NCBI RefSeq assembly: GCF_030272615.1
Contig: NC_081413.1
Coordinates: 159,035,349 to 159,099,348, forward strand
Direction of reading: 5' to 3'
Origin: Cryptomeria japonica
Taxonomy: Eukaryota; Streptophyta; Pinopsida; Cupressales; Cupressaceae
Length of the DNA stretch: 64,000 nucleotides
Part shown: positions 22,285-34,790 of the stretch, piece after piece
Layout: each line of letters starts with the position of its first letter
Numbering within the stretch: the stretch's first letter is position 1
The notes under the pieces: model-generated
The model's database searches: none
Told to the model about the DNA's origin: nothing
Seen by the model: the letters and a program-made list of their open reading frames with translations, nothing else
Made by a program: the position numbers and the translations under genes

Positions 22285-22512
22285 GCGTCTGTGTCGGTGT
22301 CAAGCGCATCTATGTAGGTTTCAGGCGCGTCTACGTCTGGAACCGCGTTTGCGTCGAATGCGGACGCGTTTATGTCATTCAGGGGCGTCTGCGTCACCAA
22401 GTCACGTTTATGCACGGTATAAGCACGTTTGTGTTATACAGGCACGTTTGTGTTGTACAGGCGCGTTTGTGCAGTCTGTAGGCACGTTTGTGTCAGTCAA
22501 GCGCGTTTGAGT
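22285..22512 (+). repeat. Phased motif array upstream of PMD, element 2 (RCGTYTGTGT x12)
   Basis: Twelve copies of a (G/A)CGT(C/T)TGTGT-like motif start at 22285, 22306, 22327, 22345, 22366, 22385, 22404, 22425, 22444, 22463, 22484 and 22503. Spacings are 18-21 bp, mean 19.8. All read toward the PMD gene on the plus strand, and nearly every copy has CpG. The motif matches this element's own leader arrays (CGCGTCTGTGT) better than those of element 1 (GCGCCTGTGT). Confidence 0.85.
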
Positions 22513-22640
22513 TGAAAAATGCAAGTTTTGGTCTTCTAGGTCAAATCGACAGTTCTGTGATGAACATACGTTGTTGATTGGATAAGCTGCTGAGAGGATA
22601 CACTCAAGCAAGTCCTCTAGGAAGACTAGGATAGATCAAG

Positions 22641-22918
22641 GCACTTTGTGATGAACAGTGAGTACCAAGATAGAGTACTTTGTGATGAACAAGGAGTACC
22701 CAAAGTATGAGCAGCACTTTGTGATTAACAGGGAGTGCAAATGTGAGTAACACTTTGTGATGAACAGTGAGTGTCACACACGTAGTACTTTGTGATGAAC
22801 AGGGAGTACTACTAGGATAGATAGTAACACTTTGTGATGAACAGTGAGTGTCACTAGGATAAATAGCTATGTGCATTTAGATAACGAGTAGCATTTTGTG
22901 ATAAACAGTGAATGCCAC
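22641..22918 (-). promoter_or_regulatory. Array of seven hairpins with covarying stems, element 2
   Basis: Seven units share the 15-nt loop TTGTGATGAACAGTG (up to two changes), with ACTTT-type starts at 22643, 22677, 22716, 22752, 22787, 22829 and 22893. The flanks change but stay complementary: GTACT/AGTAC, GCACT/AGTGC, ACACT/AGTGT, GCATT/AATGC, with a perfect GTAGTACT/AGTACTAC in unit 5. The single mismatches at otherwise paired stem positions (units 1, 2, 4, 6, 7) are A-C on the plus strand, which become G-U on the minus strand. This suggests the folded RNA is the element's own sense transcript. The array ends about 75 bp before the PMD start. Confidence 0.8.
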
Positions 22919-22928
22919 TATGACTGAC

Positions 22929-24982
22929 ATGATTTGATTTGCTTCACTGCAGGAGTACTTGCCGATGCTGAGTCACGGGAGAGATTCTCAGCGATGCAGA
23001 GGTTGCGACCTGAGCTGTCGGTTGGAGACAGAGCTACCATCGAGGAGATGGGTCTGAGACATGTATTGTATGTGCCTGAGTTTCGGGCAAACATGGGTTT
23101 GCTGACTGCGCTTGCTGAGAGATGGCACTCTGAGACGTGCACATTCCATTTACCGATGGGTGAGATGACAGTCACCCTTGAGGATGTATATAGGATTCTG
23201 CGGGTGCCGATCGATGGAGATTTGATCCCCTACGATCGAGATGGAGACCGGGAGGCATTGAAACAGGTATTTCAGGACCCTGGATTAGAGATGAGGGCAG
23301 GACACGTGGCATGGGACACCATGACCGCTATAGGGTTAGCATTGTCGGTCGTGATCAGAGGAGCGATCAGTGGATTCCTATGTCCAGACAGGGCGACACG
23401 GGGATTGGCTGTGGGCTAGGGGGGAGCACTGGAGACACTAGTGACACAGCACACCAGATATGCCTGGGGACCATGTGTGCTAGCCCATTTATATTACGAG
23501 CTTCACCAGTTTGTTTATCATGGGTCAGTGGGATTGGGCTGCGGGGTGACACTATTGCAGGTTTGGGCTTACGAGCATCCGCTAGTGACGAGGCCGATAC
23601 ACTTTAGAGGCAGGGGACATGGACGCAGTTTTGTGCATCTATACGATATGATCACCTCGCAGCCACGGATTGGCAAGTTGGAGCATTGGCGGCGAGTGCT
23701 AGATGATATCGATGTGGTCATATGGAGACCATATCTAGGCTACAAGGAGTGGGAGGATGACACAGTGGAGCTTCCCTACACCTTCCGGAGCAGGTACCTG
23801 ATTGGGTGGACGCCCTATGTGCTAGAGAGACAGCTGGTGGACAGGGTTTGCAGGCAGTATGGCAGGATTCAAAGGATGCCACGGGGCTCGAGCATGTATG
23901 CGCGCACAGTCAAAGATCAGGCATAGTTTGGGCCGCTACTGTCATATGATCAGGCACTTACACAGCTGGCAGAGATGGTGCCCCTACCCTGGGACGTGTG
24001 GCCTGAGATTGAGGATGTCGGGATGGATGCTAAGTATTCAGCATATTGGGCAAAGCATCCATTCCCATGATTGACAGATCCAGGAGAGGCACTAGAGGGA
24101 GATGGGGGAGGAGATGATGATGATGATGATGGTGGAGGTGATGGGGGTAGAGGCCAACGGAGGTGGAGGGGAGTAGTTGGGGAGAGGCAAGTTGCACCTC
24201 GGAGAGAGGTTGGGGAGGAGAGATAGTCTCAGGTGGTGAGGGGTCGTGGTAGATTGCCGTTACAAGTACCAGCAGCACATGGTCCCAGGCAGGTACAGAG
24301 ACAGGGACAGGTAAAGGGACAGGTGGCAGTACAGGCATAGGAGCAGGGACGGAGACAGGTACAGGCACAGAGGCATGTACAGAGACAGGTACCCGTACAA
24401 GTACCAGCAGAGGGGGAGCCACAGGCAGAGGCAGAGGGGGCTGACCCAGAGGAGGATGAGCTGATTGAGCTCAGGGAGATCTGCCAGGGCTAGGCAAATG
24501 AGATACATGATTTGGAGAGGGAGAGAGATCGGCTCAGGACGAGGCTCAAAGATACTGAGCGGGAGAGAGATCAGGCTATCCAGCACTATACAGAGGCTGA
24601 GACAGCACTGAGGGCAGGGAGACAGGCAGCGGAGGACACAGGGGCAGGATATGCATATGTCCTGCGGGCCAGAGAGGAGATAGGGTACTAGAGGGACCTC
24701 TACTATGGTGCAGTGCCAGCAGATCAGTGGGCGAGGAGCTTCCATAGACCATCGCGTACAGCGACAGCTACGGGAGGGAGTCGGAGGAGGCAGGCATCTA
24801 GTGGTGGGGTCATGGGTCCTCCACCACCACCAAATAGAAGGGACAGGCAGGATGATCCTGGGGCGGTCCTTCAGGGGCTCAGATTCCATCAAGGCCAGGC
24901 GGCTCCGAGGGAGGGAGTTCATCATAGCCATAGAGGGCTCCCATTGTATCAGTGTTGTACCATTTTTTGTATGATGATGTAG
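22929..24982 (+). pseudogene. Plant-mobile-domain (PMD) gene, antisense to element 2
   Basis: One frame is kept to 24982, interrupted by seven stops (23417, 23924, 24068, 24224, 24338, 24491, 24689), six TAG and one TGA, without frameshifts. PMD hallmarks are FRANMGLLTALAERWHSET, FHLPMGEMTVTLEDVYRIL, VPIDGDLIPYDRDG, then YAWGPCVLAHLYYELHQFVY and VIWRPYLGYKEWED. A Gly/Asp-rich stretch (24090-24160), a Gln-rich part, a charged coiled-coil-like segment (about 24500-24680) and a Pro-rich end follow. The first good Met is at 22993. CTTCACTGCAG at 22941-22951 could be a splice acceptor, so an upstream exon is possible. It is closely related to the element 1 copy. A regulatory role for the element is inference from known PMD proteins. 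Confidence 0.85.
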
Positions 24983-26402
24983 ACACCTTCGAGTGATTGT
25001 AGCCATATGTATTTTTGACATCATTGTATCATGACACTTATGATTATATATATGAGATGATTCATTTTTGCGGCAGCTATATGCATGTGTACCTATGTGA
25101 TGAGATGTTTTTGTGATGTATGTTTTATGTGATGCTTATAATATGGATGCAAATATGTATATGATGCAATGCAATATTTTTTGTTCTTTTATGTTTTATA
25201 TGCGTATGCATGATGCAAATGTGAATGTATGTAATGCAGATGAATATGATAATGCAAATGTAAATTGTGCTAACAGGTGTTGTGTGCAGGATGTGATGCA
25301 GTTGTGATATCTATATGTATGTATGAAATGCTTATATGTGGAAATGCAGGTGCAAACTACATGAAATGAAATGTTTTTGGTGTGTCATTATACTCAGTCA
25401 TGTGATAGCAGGCTACGCGGACTCGAGAAGGACAATGGAGGTCAATCAAGAAAGGGGGATGAAAGATAGAAGATATGAACATGAAAAGAGCTTCTTGTGC
25501 ATTATCATCATTGAGCTTTATTATGGCAAGTAGGTTATGACAATCGAGGCATATGTTTGACCCAGAAAGTCATTGTACCTGTTTGCATGGAGATAAGACA
25601 GTCACAAACAAGGAATTCCCCAGTTCATACTAGACTCACAGTGTCCTCATATCCTTGGACAAGTCATAGCATTACTAAGAGACAATCCACAGATAGCAAA
25701 TACAAATAGGTGACGATACCCCATCCTCGCCTTTCTAGTCAAAGACATCCTGGAGATAGAATCCCTAGTCAGAGACATTCCGAAAAAGCTAAAAGACATG
25801 TCACCAAAAAAGATGAAATCAAAAGAAAACCAAGACTCGACACCAACATCCACTGTAGTCCTCAAGTTTAGTGTCTCTTGTCACTTGTATAAGTCTTATT
25901 TGATTGTGGTCACAATGTTTACTTTCACAAAAAGGATAGATAGCACTGAACCATAATGTTGTCTAAGTCTGTTGAAAGATTTGATTTGTTGAAGCCCATT
26001 GTTGCTGCTATCTCATCTGAAACTGACTGAATCCATGAAGCTGATACTTTATTGCAGAGAAGATGAAACTTTATTGCAGACTGGCGATGCAAATGTTGCT
26101 TTATTGCGGATTGTGCGCAAATAGACTGAAGGAAGCTGGAAGAAGCTGTACTCCTCGAAACATGTGATGTTCTTAGTTCCACACCCATCACTAGACGTAG
26201 GATTTGCCTTAGCCACATATAGGATTTGATTTATTATGGATGGAAAGGGAGGTTTATTATGAATGGCTAACCAATCTTGGGTAGATCAATAACAAGCCAT
26301 GATGGGAATGGGTAAGTTTCTTATGGATGAATTGGTCGTGAGTGTGTGCAAAGTGAAAGGATGAAAGTGGATCCTGAAGGAGGGAGGAGCAATGTCTCTA
26401 CG
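24983..26402. other. Element 2 spacer between PMD and pol, no supported gene
   Basis: 25080-25370 is a degenerate run rich in ATGCAAATG and TATGATGC. 25720-25790 has a short direct repeat on CTAGTCA(A/G)AGACAT. Nothing protein-like was seen on either strand. Confidence 0.5.
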
Positions 26403-26558
26403 CATGGCGCTGGTGACCCAGTTTTCACCATGGTACTTGCCTAGGGTGCCACCGAAGTGGTTTTCACCGTTGGACGAAATTATTTCTCTTTACTTTTTCT
26501 TTTCGATTTTTTGAATTTTTTTTTGTGTCACAAGGCACCTGTTTGCTAGGTTTTCACC
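26403..26558 (-). promoter_or_regulatory. Post-pol conserved GGTGAAAACC block, element 2
   Basis: On the minus strand three GGTGAAAACC-type copies flank an A-rich tract containing AGTAAAGAG. The 21-base core from GGCAAGTACC through ATGGTGAAAAC is identical to the core in element 1 (14425-14445). Confidence 0.55.
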
Positions 26559-26989
26559 AAGTAACGATTTTTTTTGTTTTATAATTTTTTTTGTATTTTT
26601 GAATTAGGATATTCCAAAGAGCTATGTGTAAAATCTGCGAAGGTGCATGCTGTTGATAGGATCCTCCAAAGGTTCACCTTCTGTAGTTGAGAGCTGATAT
26701 GCCCCAGATCCATATACTACTGTGATGATGTAAGGACCAAGCCAATTTGGTTCAAACTTTCCCTTCTTCTCTCTGTCTTGCTGATTCTTGGGGTTTTCTC
26801 TGAGAACCAAGTCACCTACCTCAAATGTGCGAGGCTTGACCTTGTGATTGTAGCTGTGACTCATTCGTTGTTGGTAAGCCTTGAGATGATTAAAAGCAGT
26901 TTGTCTCCGTTCATCCAGCAGTTCTAGTTCCTGTAAGCGAGAGATCCTATAGTCTTCATCGTTGATGATGTTTTGCAAAGAGACTCATA

Positions 26990-27800
26990 AAGAAGGTAAC
27001 TCGACCTCAATTGGCAAGATGGCTTCAACGCCGTAGACAAGTGAATATGGTGTAGCTCTTGTAGGTGTGCGGACACTTGTGCGGTAGGCCCAAAGTGCAG
27101 GATTGAGTTGGATATGCCAATTACGGCCAGCGTCATCGACTGTCTTCGTGAGGATTTTAAGGATTGTTTTATTAGACGCCTCAGCTTGGCCATTACCTTG
27201 GGGGTAATACGGTGTGGAGAAACGATGGGAAATATGGAAGTGGTCACAGAGTTCACAAACATCCTGATTTTTGAAGGGATGCCCGTTATCAGTAATAATG
27301 GAAACAGGAATACCATATCGGCATATGATATAGTTAAGGATGAATGTGGCAATCTGTTTTCCAGTGACTTGTGTGAGAGGCACGGCTTCAATCCATTTTG
27401 TGAAATACTCTGTGGCTGTGATAATGAATTTATGACCATTAGAAGAAGGAGGGTGAATCTTGCCTATGAGATCAAGTCCCCACTGACAAAAGGGCCAAGG
27501 AGACGCAAGTGTTTGTAGTTCTTGTGCTAGCGCATGTATGAGGTCTCCATGAATTTGACATTGCTTACATTTCTTACCAAACTGATATGAGTCTTTTTCC
27601 ATATTGGGCCAGTAATATCTAGTCCTAATGAGTTTCTTGGCCAAGGTAGGACCACTAGCATGTGGACCACATATCCCTTCATGCACTTCACGTAACGCAA
27701 TATGAGCTTCGTCGCTTTCTAAACATCTAAAAAGAGTGCCATCTAGACCTCGCCAGTATAGGATATCAGCTAAAATGACATATCGAGAGGATTGGCGAAT
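26990..27800 (-). other. Integrase domain, element 2 (catalytic residues intact)
   Basis: The HHCC module (REVHEGICG ... GKKCKQCQIHG) is followed by WGLDLIGKIHP, SIITDNGHPF and YYPQGNGQAEASNKT, giving D, D, E. No stop interrupts 26985-28109, so this is the best-preserved integrase in the window. Confidence 0.9.
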
Positions 27801-28999
27801 GAAGGTGCGACGTTGGTTATTTGATAGATCAGGAGGTAGGGTATTGTCGCGAAGGTATGTGAAGATGGAACCATATAACTGGGATTCGAGACCAACAACG
27901 CATATCATTTTAGTAGGAGTGATCTCATATGAAGGAACCAACAGGTTGTCCACCAAGAACTCATAGCAGGTCTCATTTTGAGGTAGATCAATCAGTGAAG
28001 CAATTGTAGCCATGGCATCTGCAGCACGATTATGCTCTCTTGGTATCTGCTCAAAATCTATCTTTATGAAATGTTGTTTCAAATCATCCACCATTTGCTT
28101 GTAAGGCATTAATTTTTCATCTTTTATTTGGTAATCATCAGTTGTTTGACGGATGACAAGTTGGGAATCCCCAAAAACATGAAGTTCCTAGATCTTCCAC
28201 TGAACTGCAATTCGTAATCCAGTTGTTAATGCCTCATATTCTTCTATATTGTTAGTGCAAGGAAATGATAAGCGGTATGATTTTGGTATAGAATCTCCTT
28301 GAGGAGTTATAAAGAGAATACCAGCTCCTGCCCCATGCTGTGTGTATGAGCCGTCAAAGTATAGTTGCCATGGCTTTGCATGTGATATTGTTAAAATGGA
28401 TTCATCTGAAAATTCTGAACTTAGGGGAACATCATCAATCATGGGAGCATCTGCTAATTGATCTGCGATGGCTTGTCCTTTTATTGCTTTTCTGTCCACA
28501 TACTCAATGTCGAATTCACTAAGGATCATTACCCATTTAGTCAGTCGCCCAGTAAGTGTTGCTTTATTAAGGAGGTATTTCAATGGATCTATCCTTGCAA
28601 CTATCTTATGAGTAAGCATGTAATGTCATAATTTTTGTGAAGCAAAGACCACGACGAGACATGCACGCTCGATTGGTGTGTAGTTTAGCTCATATCCCAC
28701 CAATGTGCGACTGATATAGTATACGGCCTTTTCCTTGCCCTCAGCAATTTGTTGTGCTAGGAGTGCCCCCAGCGCTGTTGGAGTAGCTGATATGTATAGT
28801 AGCAAAGGCTGATCTGGAACTGGTGGCATCAAAACTGACGAATTCAAAAGATAATCTTTGAGCGTCTGAAAAGCCTGTTGACAGTTATCATCCCATTTGA
28901 ATTTGATATTTTTATGTAGTAGGTGTTGAAAAGGATTGCACTTATCTGCAAGTTGTGCTATGAATCTTCGTATAGACTAGAGTCTCCCTTGTAAGGATC

Positions 29000-29760
29000 G
29001 AAGTTGACTGATATTTTTGGGTGGCGGCATGTCCAAGATAGCCTTGACTTTTGCTGGATCAGCTTCAATTCCTCTTTTGGACACAATGAATCCTAGGAGC
29101 TTCCTGGAGGTTACTCCAAAGACACATTTCTTGGGATTTAATCTTACTTTGTATTTTTCCAACCGATCAAAGACAATTGAAAGTATGTCCAAATGTGTAT
29201 TTCTGTCTACTGATTTACCCAAGAGATCATCAACATAATCTTCCACGGTTACATGCATGAGATCATGAAAGATAGTAGTCATGGCTCTTTGATATGTAGC
29301 ACCTGCATTTTTTAGCCCAAAGGGCATGACATTCCAGCAGAAAGTTCCCCATGGACAAGTGAATGATGTTTTGTGTTAATCCTCAGGTGCAATCCTGATT
29401 TGATTATAGCCAGAAAATCCATCCATTAATGATAACATTTCATGACCTGCCGTGAGATCAACAATCAAGTCGATATTTGGCAATGGGAAGTCATCTTTTG
29501 GACAAGCTTTGTTGATATCTCTGAAATCTGTACATATTCTGATACTGCGATCTGGTTTACTGACAAGTACTAAATTGGAGATCCATTCAGGATAATCAAT
29601 TGGGCATATGAATCCGACATCCAATAACTTCTCCAGCTCTGCTTTGACTAGTAACGCCACTTGTGGATGCATTTTTCTTAATTTTTGTTTCACTGGCTTT
29701 GCCCCCGGTTTGACTGTCAAATGATGCATTACCAAATCCGGATCTAGTCCAGGCATATCA
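29000..29760 (-). other. Reverse transcriptase domain, element 2
   Basis: Motifs RICTDFRDINKACPKDDFPL, LSLMDGFSGYNQI, MPFGLKNAGATYQ, YVDD and LNPKKCVFGVTSRKLLGF are in order. A TAA at 29376 sits where element 1 has the Gln of KDQHKT. Confidence 0.92.
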
Positions 29761-32700
29761 GCGTATGACCATGCAAAGTTGATTTGTAGTTCCTTGAAGA
29801 AACTTATGAACTATGACCTTTCGGACGCTGTCAATGATTTTGCCAGGAATATGTTGTGTGGAACCTCTTCCGTACCAATATTTGTTTTGACAGTCTCCTC
29901 TACCAACATGGATGACTTTTCCTCATACGAGGCTGGGAGAATGTCGAGCCTTCCATCTTCGGGTGCCTCAGAGAGGTTTTCGCCCTCAAATACGTCCTTT
30001 CTTTTTACTTTTTTGGGATCAGATAGCGCCACAATGTGGTTTTCGCCATAAGACCCTTGATTTGTTCTTATTTTCACATTTTTGCGACTGGAAGGTCCGA
30101 CACCCTCACCAAAATATGCCATGTTGTTGAGTTCTATAGTGTACCCTGCTTTATGGTCCCCAAGGGGAAGATCATCTCGTATGCCAAGATAGTCAATAAT
30201 AGCTTCATCATTTTGGAAGGTGTCAAATTGTGCTGGTCCTTCATGATCCCAGTCAATGAGTTGGTGGTGGACAAGGGGAAGGCCTTTAATGTCTTCGGAG
30301 TTTGCGGGGTTAAGAGTGAAGATGTGGTTATATTCAGGTATGTCAAGGTAATTATCGAGGTCATCGATGGCACTCTCCTCATCAGTCTTGATCGCAAGCG
30401 AATCCAAATTGTCATCACTAGTAGCGCATTCTGGGATAGGTGTTCTCATCCTATGTGATTTCGACCTAGAACCTTGAGACAAAGATTGTGCGGAATCCTC
30501 ATGGCTTGTTTCTTGACCAACTCTAAACTTTTTATAAAATTCCTCTTCTTCTGTGGGTTCATCTAGCTCTCTGAATGTTTCGGTGAGCTCATAGTCACTG
30601 GAGGATTTGTCTGAACCCCATTCCCATTCGTTGGAGTCTGTGGAATAGCGATCCTCGTGTTGAATTTTGGCAACTTTGATTTGTGATGCCTTTTCTGTCC
30701 TTTTAGTGTGGATCTTGGAAGTCAGAAAACCAAGTCCCTTCGAGCGTTCCCTTTTTACAGTCAATTCAGGTTGTAAGGGCTCCATAACACCTTCTTTTCG
30801 TAACCCAAGAGGGCTTTTTCCATCATACCCGAATTTTTGTAGAATCTTGAAGCCTTTGCCATATTTCTCACAGGGTATATTGATCTAATCTTGTGTGTCA
30901 TCTTCAATGTCTTTGTAGAGAATTTTGTATAAACCTTCCTCTTCCAGTTCACCCCATCTTTGAAAGGTAGTAGGATCCCATTTGAATACTATGATGGATA
31001 TTTGCTTGTTAGGATGTGGCCTTCCATATTCTTTTGGAGAGCTCATGACTTGTCGTAAATACATGGTCTAATTTAAAGTGTATTCTCCCATGCCTTTGTC
31101 CTGAAATTTGCCTTTAAGTTCACCTTGTTTTGATGTCGAAGGTTTCAATGACTCAGGGTCAATGTATGCTGAAGAAGGAACAGCTTCACGATTACTAGGA
31201 ATGATGGTCTCAGTATGTGATCTCAAGTTATTGCAATATATGAACGGATTAGGATCACCGTTAACTGTTACCTCGACTCCATTGTGAGGAAACTTAATGC
31301 ATTGGTCATATGTCGACGAGACTGCCCTCATTTCATGAACCCAAGGACGTCCTAGCAATATATTATAAGTGAGGTCCAGATCTAGAACTTGACAAATCAC
31401 ATCCTTTGTAACTGGTCCAACTCTTAGAGGTAAGGTGACTGTGCCTTTAGATGAGCGCTCTTCATCGTCATATGCCTTGATGGTGATTTGATTTTTTGAA
31501 TTCACAGCTTTATTGGAATATCCCAATTGTTTAATGGTGCTCAATGTACAAATGTTTAGACCAGCTCCTCCATCTATCAAGACTCGCTTTATTCGATGTT
31601 TGTGTATGAAGGCTTCAATGTCTAAAGGTGCATTATGTGGCTGACTTAAGGAGGTGTCATCGGCCTCTGTGAATGTAAGGGAATGTGGAATGGAAAGGTA
31701 TCCCACCATGGCTTGAAACTGGTCCACGTTCAGATTGGTAGGAATGGCAGTATCTCTCAAGATTTTGTCCAGAATAGCTTTATGAGCGGGGGATATACGT
31801 AGGAGTTCAAGGATGGAGATGAGCGCGGGTGTCTTCCCTAACTGTTCTACAAGGTCATACTCAGGTTTGGTAGACAAAGAAGCGGTGTTTTTAGTTGAGG
31901 TACCTGGAAAAGTAATTTTACCTCGACGGGTTGTAACATGACATTCAGAAGTAAGTTCGGACGAAGATCCAACACCTCTTAGGACAATCTTGAGTCGCTG
32001 AGGAGGATTCTCAGGGTTTTTGTTCTTGATGGTAATAGTAGAGATATGATTGTCCATCGAGATATGATTGATAGTTGAATCATAGTTGTAAGGTGCTCTA
32101 GTATAGTTGGCTTGATCATCTGTGACTTTAGCTTTTCCCTTGTCGTGCTTTGGGAATGGTTCCTTAAACATCTCATGTTCTTGATTGGATGAGTGTCCCT
32201 CAATCTCAATGTCACCTCCATCAATGAGATCCTGTACGATGTTCTTCAATCGATGACAATTTCCTGTCTTATGACCCTTGCTCTTATGAAATTCACAATA
32301 CTCATCATCATTCCACCAATTTGGTTTAACCTTTGGTTCATATGGAGGAAAATCTGGAACTGTGATCACCTTATTTGCCACAAGCTTTTTGAAGACTGAT
32401 TCAAGTGGTTCTCCTAATGGGGTGTACTTCCTTCGTGATCTAGAAGTTGTTTGAGTATTCACTTGATTGTTTGTAGAACTTGATCCCGAAAAGATGAATT
32501 TGGGTCGCACTGTATTGGCATCAACAACACCATCATTGACTGTGTTCTTGTTCTTATTCCAAAATCTTGGCTTGCCTTTTCCTTTAAAGTCATCTTTGTT
32601 CTCCTTGAATATCTTAATGACTTCTTGTTCAATTAGAACCTTTTCTATTGCTAAGCCTTTTTCAATGATGTCCTTGAAAGTGGACAAACAAGATTTCCTT

Positions 32701-34639
32701 AGATCATAGCCAATGTCCTTGTTAACATTTTGGGTGAACATTTCTACCATTTGTTTCTGTGGAATTTCACAAGAGCATCTGCTAGCTAGAATCCTCCATC
32801 TTTGTAAAAATGATGCAAAAGACTCTCCCTCTTTTTGCTTGGTGTTGCACAAAGTAGTGACTGATATGTCTGTCTCTATGTTGTAGGAGAAATGTTGAAT
32901 AAATGCCTCTGCTAAGTCACCCCATGACTTAATTCCAGGTGGAAGTTGGGAGAACCATTCCATAGCTTGATCGCCTAAGCTTTGTGGGAATAATCTCATC
33001 AAATATGTCTCTTCTACTGCTACCTCAATGCAAGCTGTGAAAAACTATCTTATGTGCGCCTTAGGATCCCCTTTTCCTCTATACTTGTCAAATTTAGGCG
33101 TCACAAAATGTGTAGGAAATGGAGGCATTGGAATGCTCTTGTCAAATGGATAAGGACATATGTCTCTCATTGTGTATGTTGGCTTCGGTGTATTTATGTC
33201 CTCCATTTTCTTTTGTAAGTCTCTGATTTGTTGCTCTAAATTGCTCTTAGGTGGAGATCGACTTCTTGGACCATACCCCATGTTTGAGGCACCAATTGGA
33301 GGAGGAGCATGTTGCATATATGGATGATATTGATCATACACATGTTCATATGGAGGAGGTATGTAATGATGCTGTGTATATGGACCACTTGGTATAGATT
33401 CATGTTGAGGAATGAAATATCTATTTTGTCCATGTATACCATACTCTACAGGCATGTCATGTTCTAATGTGTTGCCCCCAAATTTGACACGGGGTTTCCT
33501 TGTGTCCAAATTTTGAGCATGGCTTTGAATATCCAATTGCTTTGGTAGTTGATCCTTAGCATTTGTATGTGATTGAGCATATCTGTCTGCGTAAGACCTC
33601 CATAATGGTCTGCGAAGGTGAGTATCATATACTTGACCATGTGTATGTGGGACCTCTGGTTTTTGAAGCAAAGCTGATGGTGATTCAGGTACCATATATG
33701 GTCCTCTATTTCCTCCACTATTAGGTCTCCTTTGATCCATGTTGGAGTGAGTTTGTTGCAAAGGTCGATTTTCTATTATTTGAGACATGTCAAAATCATG
33801 AGGTATCTTGGCTCCACTTTGTGCCATCATTTGTAAGAAGTATTGTCTATCTCTCCTCATTATTTCCTCAACCAATCGATTGAAATGGGGATTCATAATG
33901 GATTCTTCCACATCTGCTGAATGTATTGATAAGTTGTCCAAATTGTCATTGTGTGTAACATTGTTGTTTGTAGTGTCTACCTTCTCCACATTTGGAATGT
34001 TTCTATAGACATCCATGTCAGGCAATGTAGTGTGATCAGTATTGAAAAATAAATCATTGTCATACTCATAAGAACTCATGTTTGCGGACTCTTGAGCCTC
34101 TTTAGTTTCTCTCCTAGATTTTTGAAGACGGGTTTCAACCATGAACTAGGTATTGACCAAGATGTGTAAGACTAGATGAAAATGGAAAAAGTATGGAAAA
34201 CCAAGAGTTGGATGGAATGTAAATGAATCTGAGGTGTACTTGCAAATGTCCAAAGTGTAAGACCAAGTATGTATGTGGTAGAGTAGGTGTGACTTCCAAA
34301 GAGAGGATAGTTTCTCTTGATGAGGTAAGTTGACCTTGACTCTAAGTAAAACCAAATGAGACCCAAAGGTAAGAAACCTTGATGAGGGACCACTTAGCAA
34401 AGTGTTGTTGTATGTAGTGTGTTGACAAAGTATGATGAGGACAAGCAAGTGACCTTTTGACTCAAGTTTAGACAAGTATGAATGTAAAATGAGATGTGAA
34501 GCAATGATGGACTATGTGAGACCCAAAGACAGGTTGAATGCTAGATGAAACCTGAAGAAACAACCTAGGAAGCTCAAGTATTCCGAAACTGATTTCTTTT
34601 GTTTGCTGGACTATGAAATTTTCTTGCAATTTTGAACAC

Positions 34640-34790
34640 AGACGCGCCTGTATACTGCACAGACGCGGTTATCCGACTCAGACGTGTTTCTATTCAACAC
34701 AGACGCTGTTATAAACATAGACGCTATTCTGCCCTTCACAGACACGTTTAGATGACTCAGACGCAGTTAAAACAGACACAGACGCCTTTT
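34640..34790 (-). repeat. Phased motif array near gag, element 2 leader (left arm)
   Basis: AGACG or AGACA boxes (within CACAGACGCG, the complement of CGCGTCTGTG) start at 34640, 34661, 34680, 34701, 34719, 34740, 34759 and 34780. Spacings are 21,19,21,18,21,19,21. The motif reads toward gag on the minus strand. The mirrored array on the right arm is at about 38530-38680. Confidence 0.85.

Larger units (their letters stand above)
26622..34142 (-). pseudogene. gag-pol polyprotein of element 2, one frame with 9 internal stops
   Basis: On the minus strand one frame runs from ATG 34142 to the stop at 26622-26624 (about 2,506 codons) without a frameshift. Stops lie at 33045, 31068, 30885, 29811, 29376, 28977, 28626, 28188 and 26985 (lowest coordinate of each codon). 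Element 1 has Gln or Arg opposite five of them (31068, 29376, 28977, 28626, 26985). Gag is at 34142-31900 with the knuckle YCEFHKSKGHKTGNC. The protease has RVLIDGGAGLNIC and ILLGRPWVHEM. RT has MPFGLKNAGATYQRAM and YVDD (29226-29237). The second RNase H has LYFDGSYTQHGAGAGILF. The integrase keeps its DDE residues (LDLIGKIHP, TDNG, AEASNK). Gag lacks the long Gln-rich N-terminus of element 1. Confidence 0.93.

Noticed and set aside
22285-22512. CRISPR-like repeat-spacer array
   Set aside because: Repeats are about 10 bp with ~10-bp spacers in a plant retrotransposon. No cas-like gene is present and the motif also occurs in leaders.
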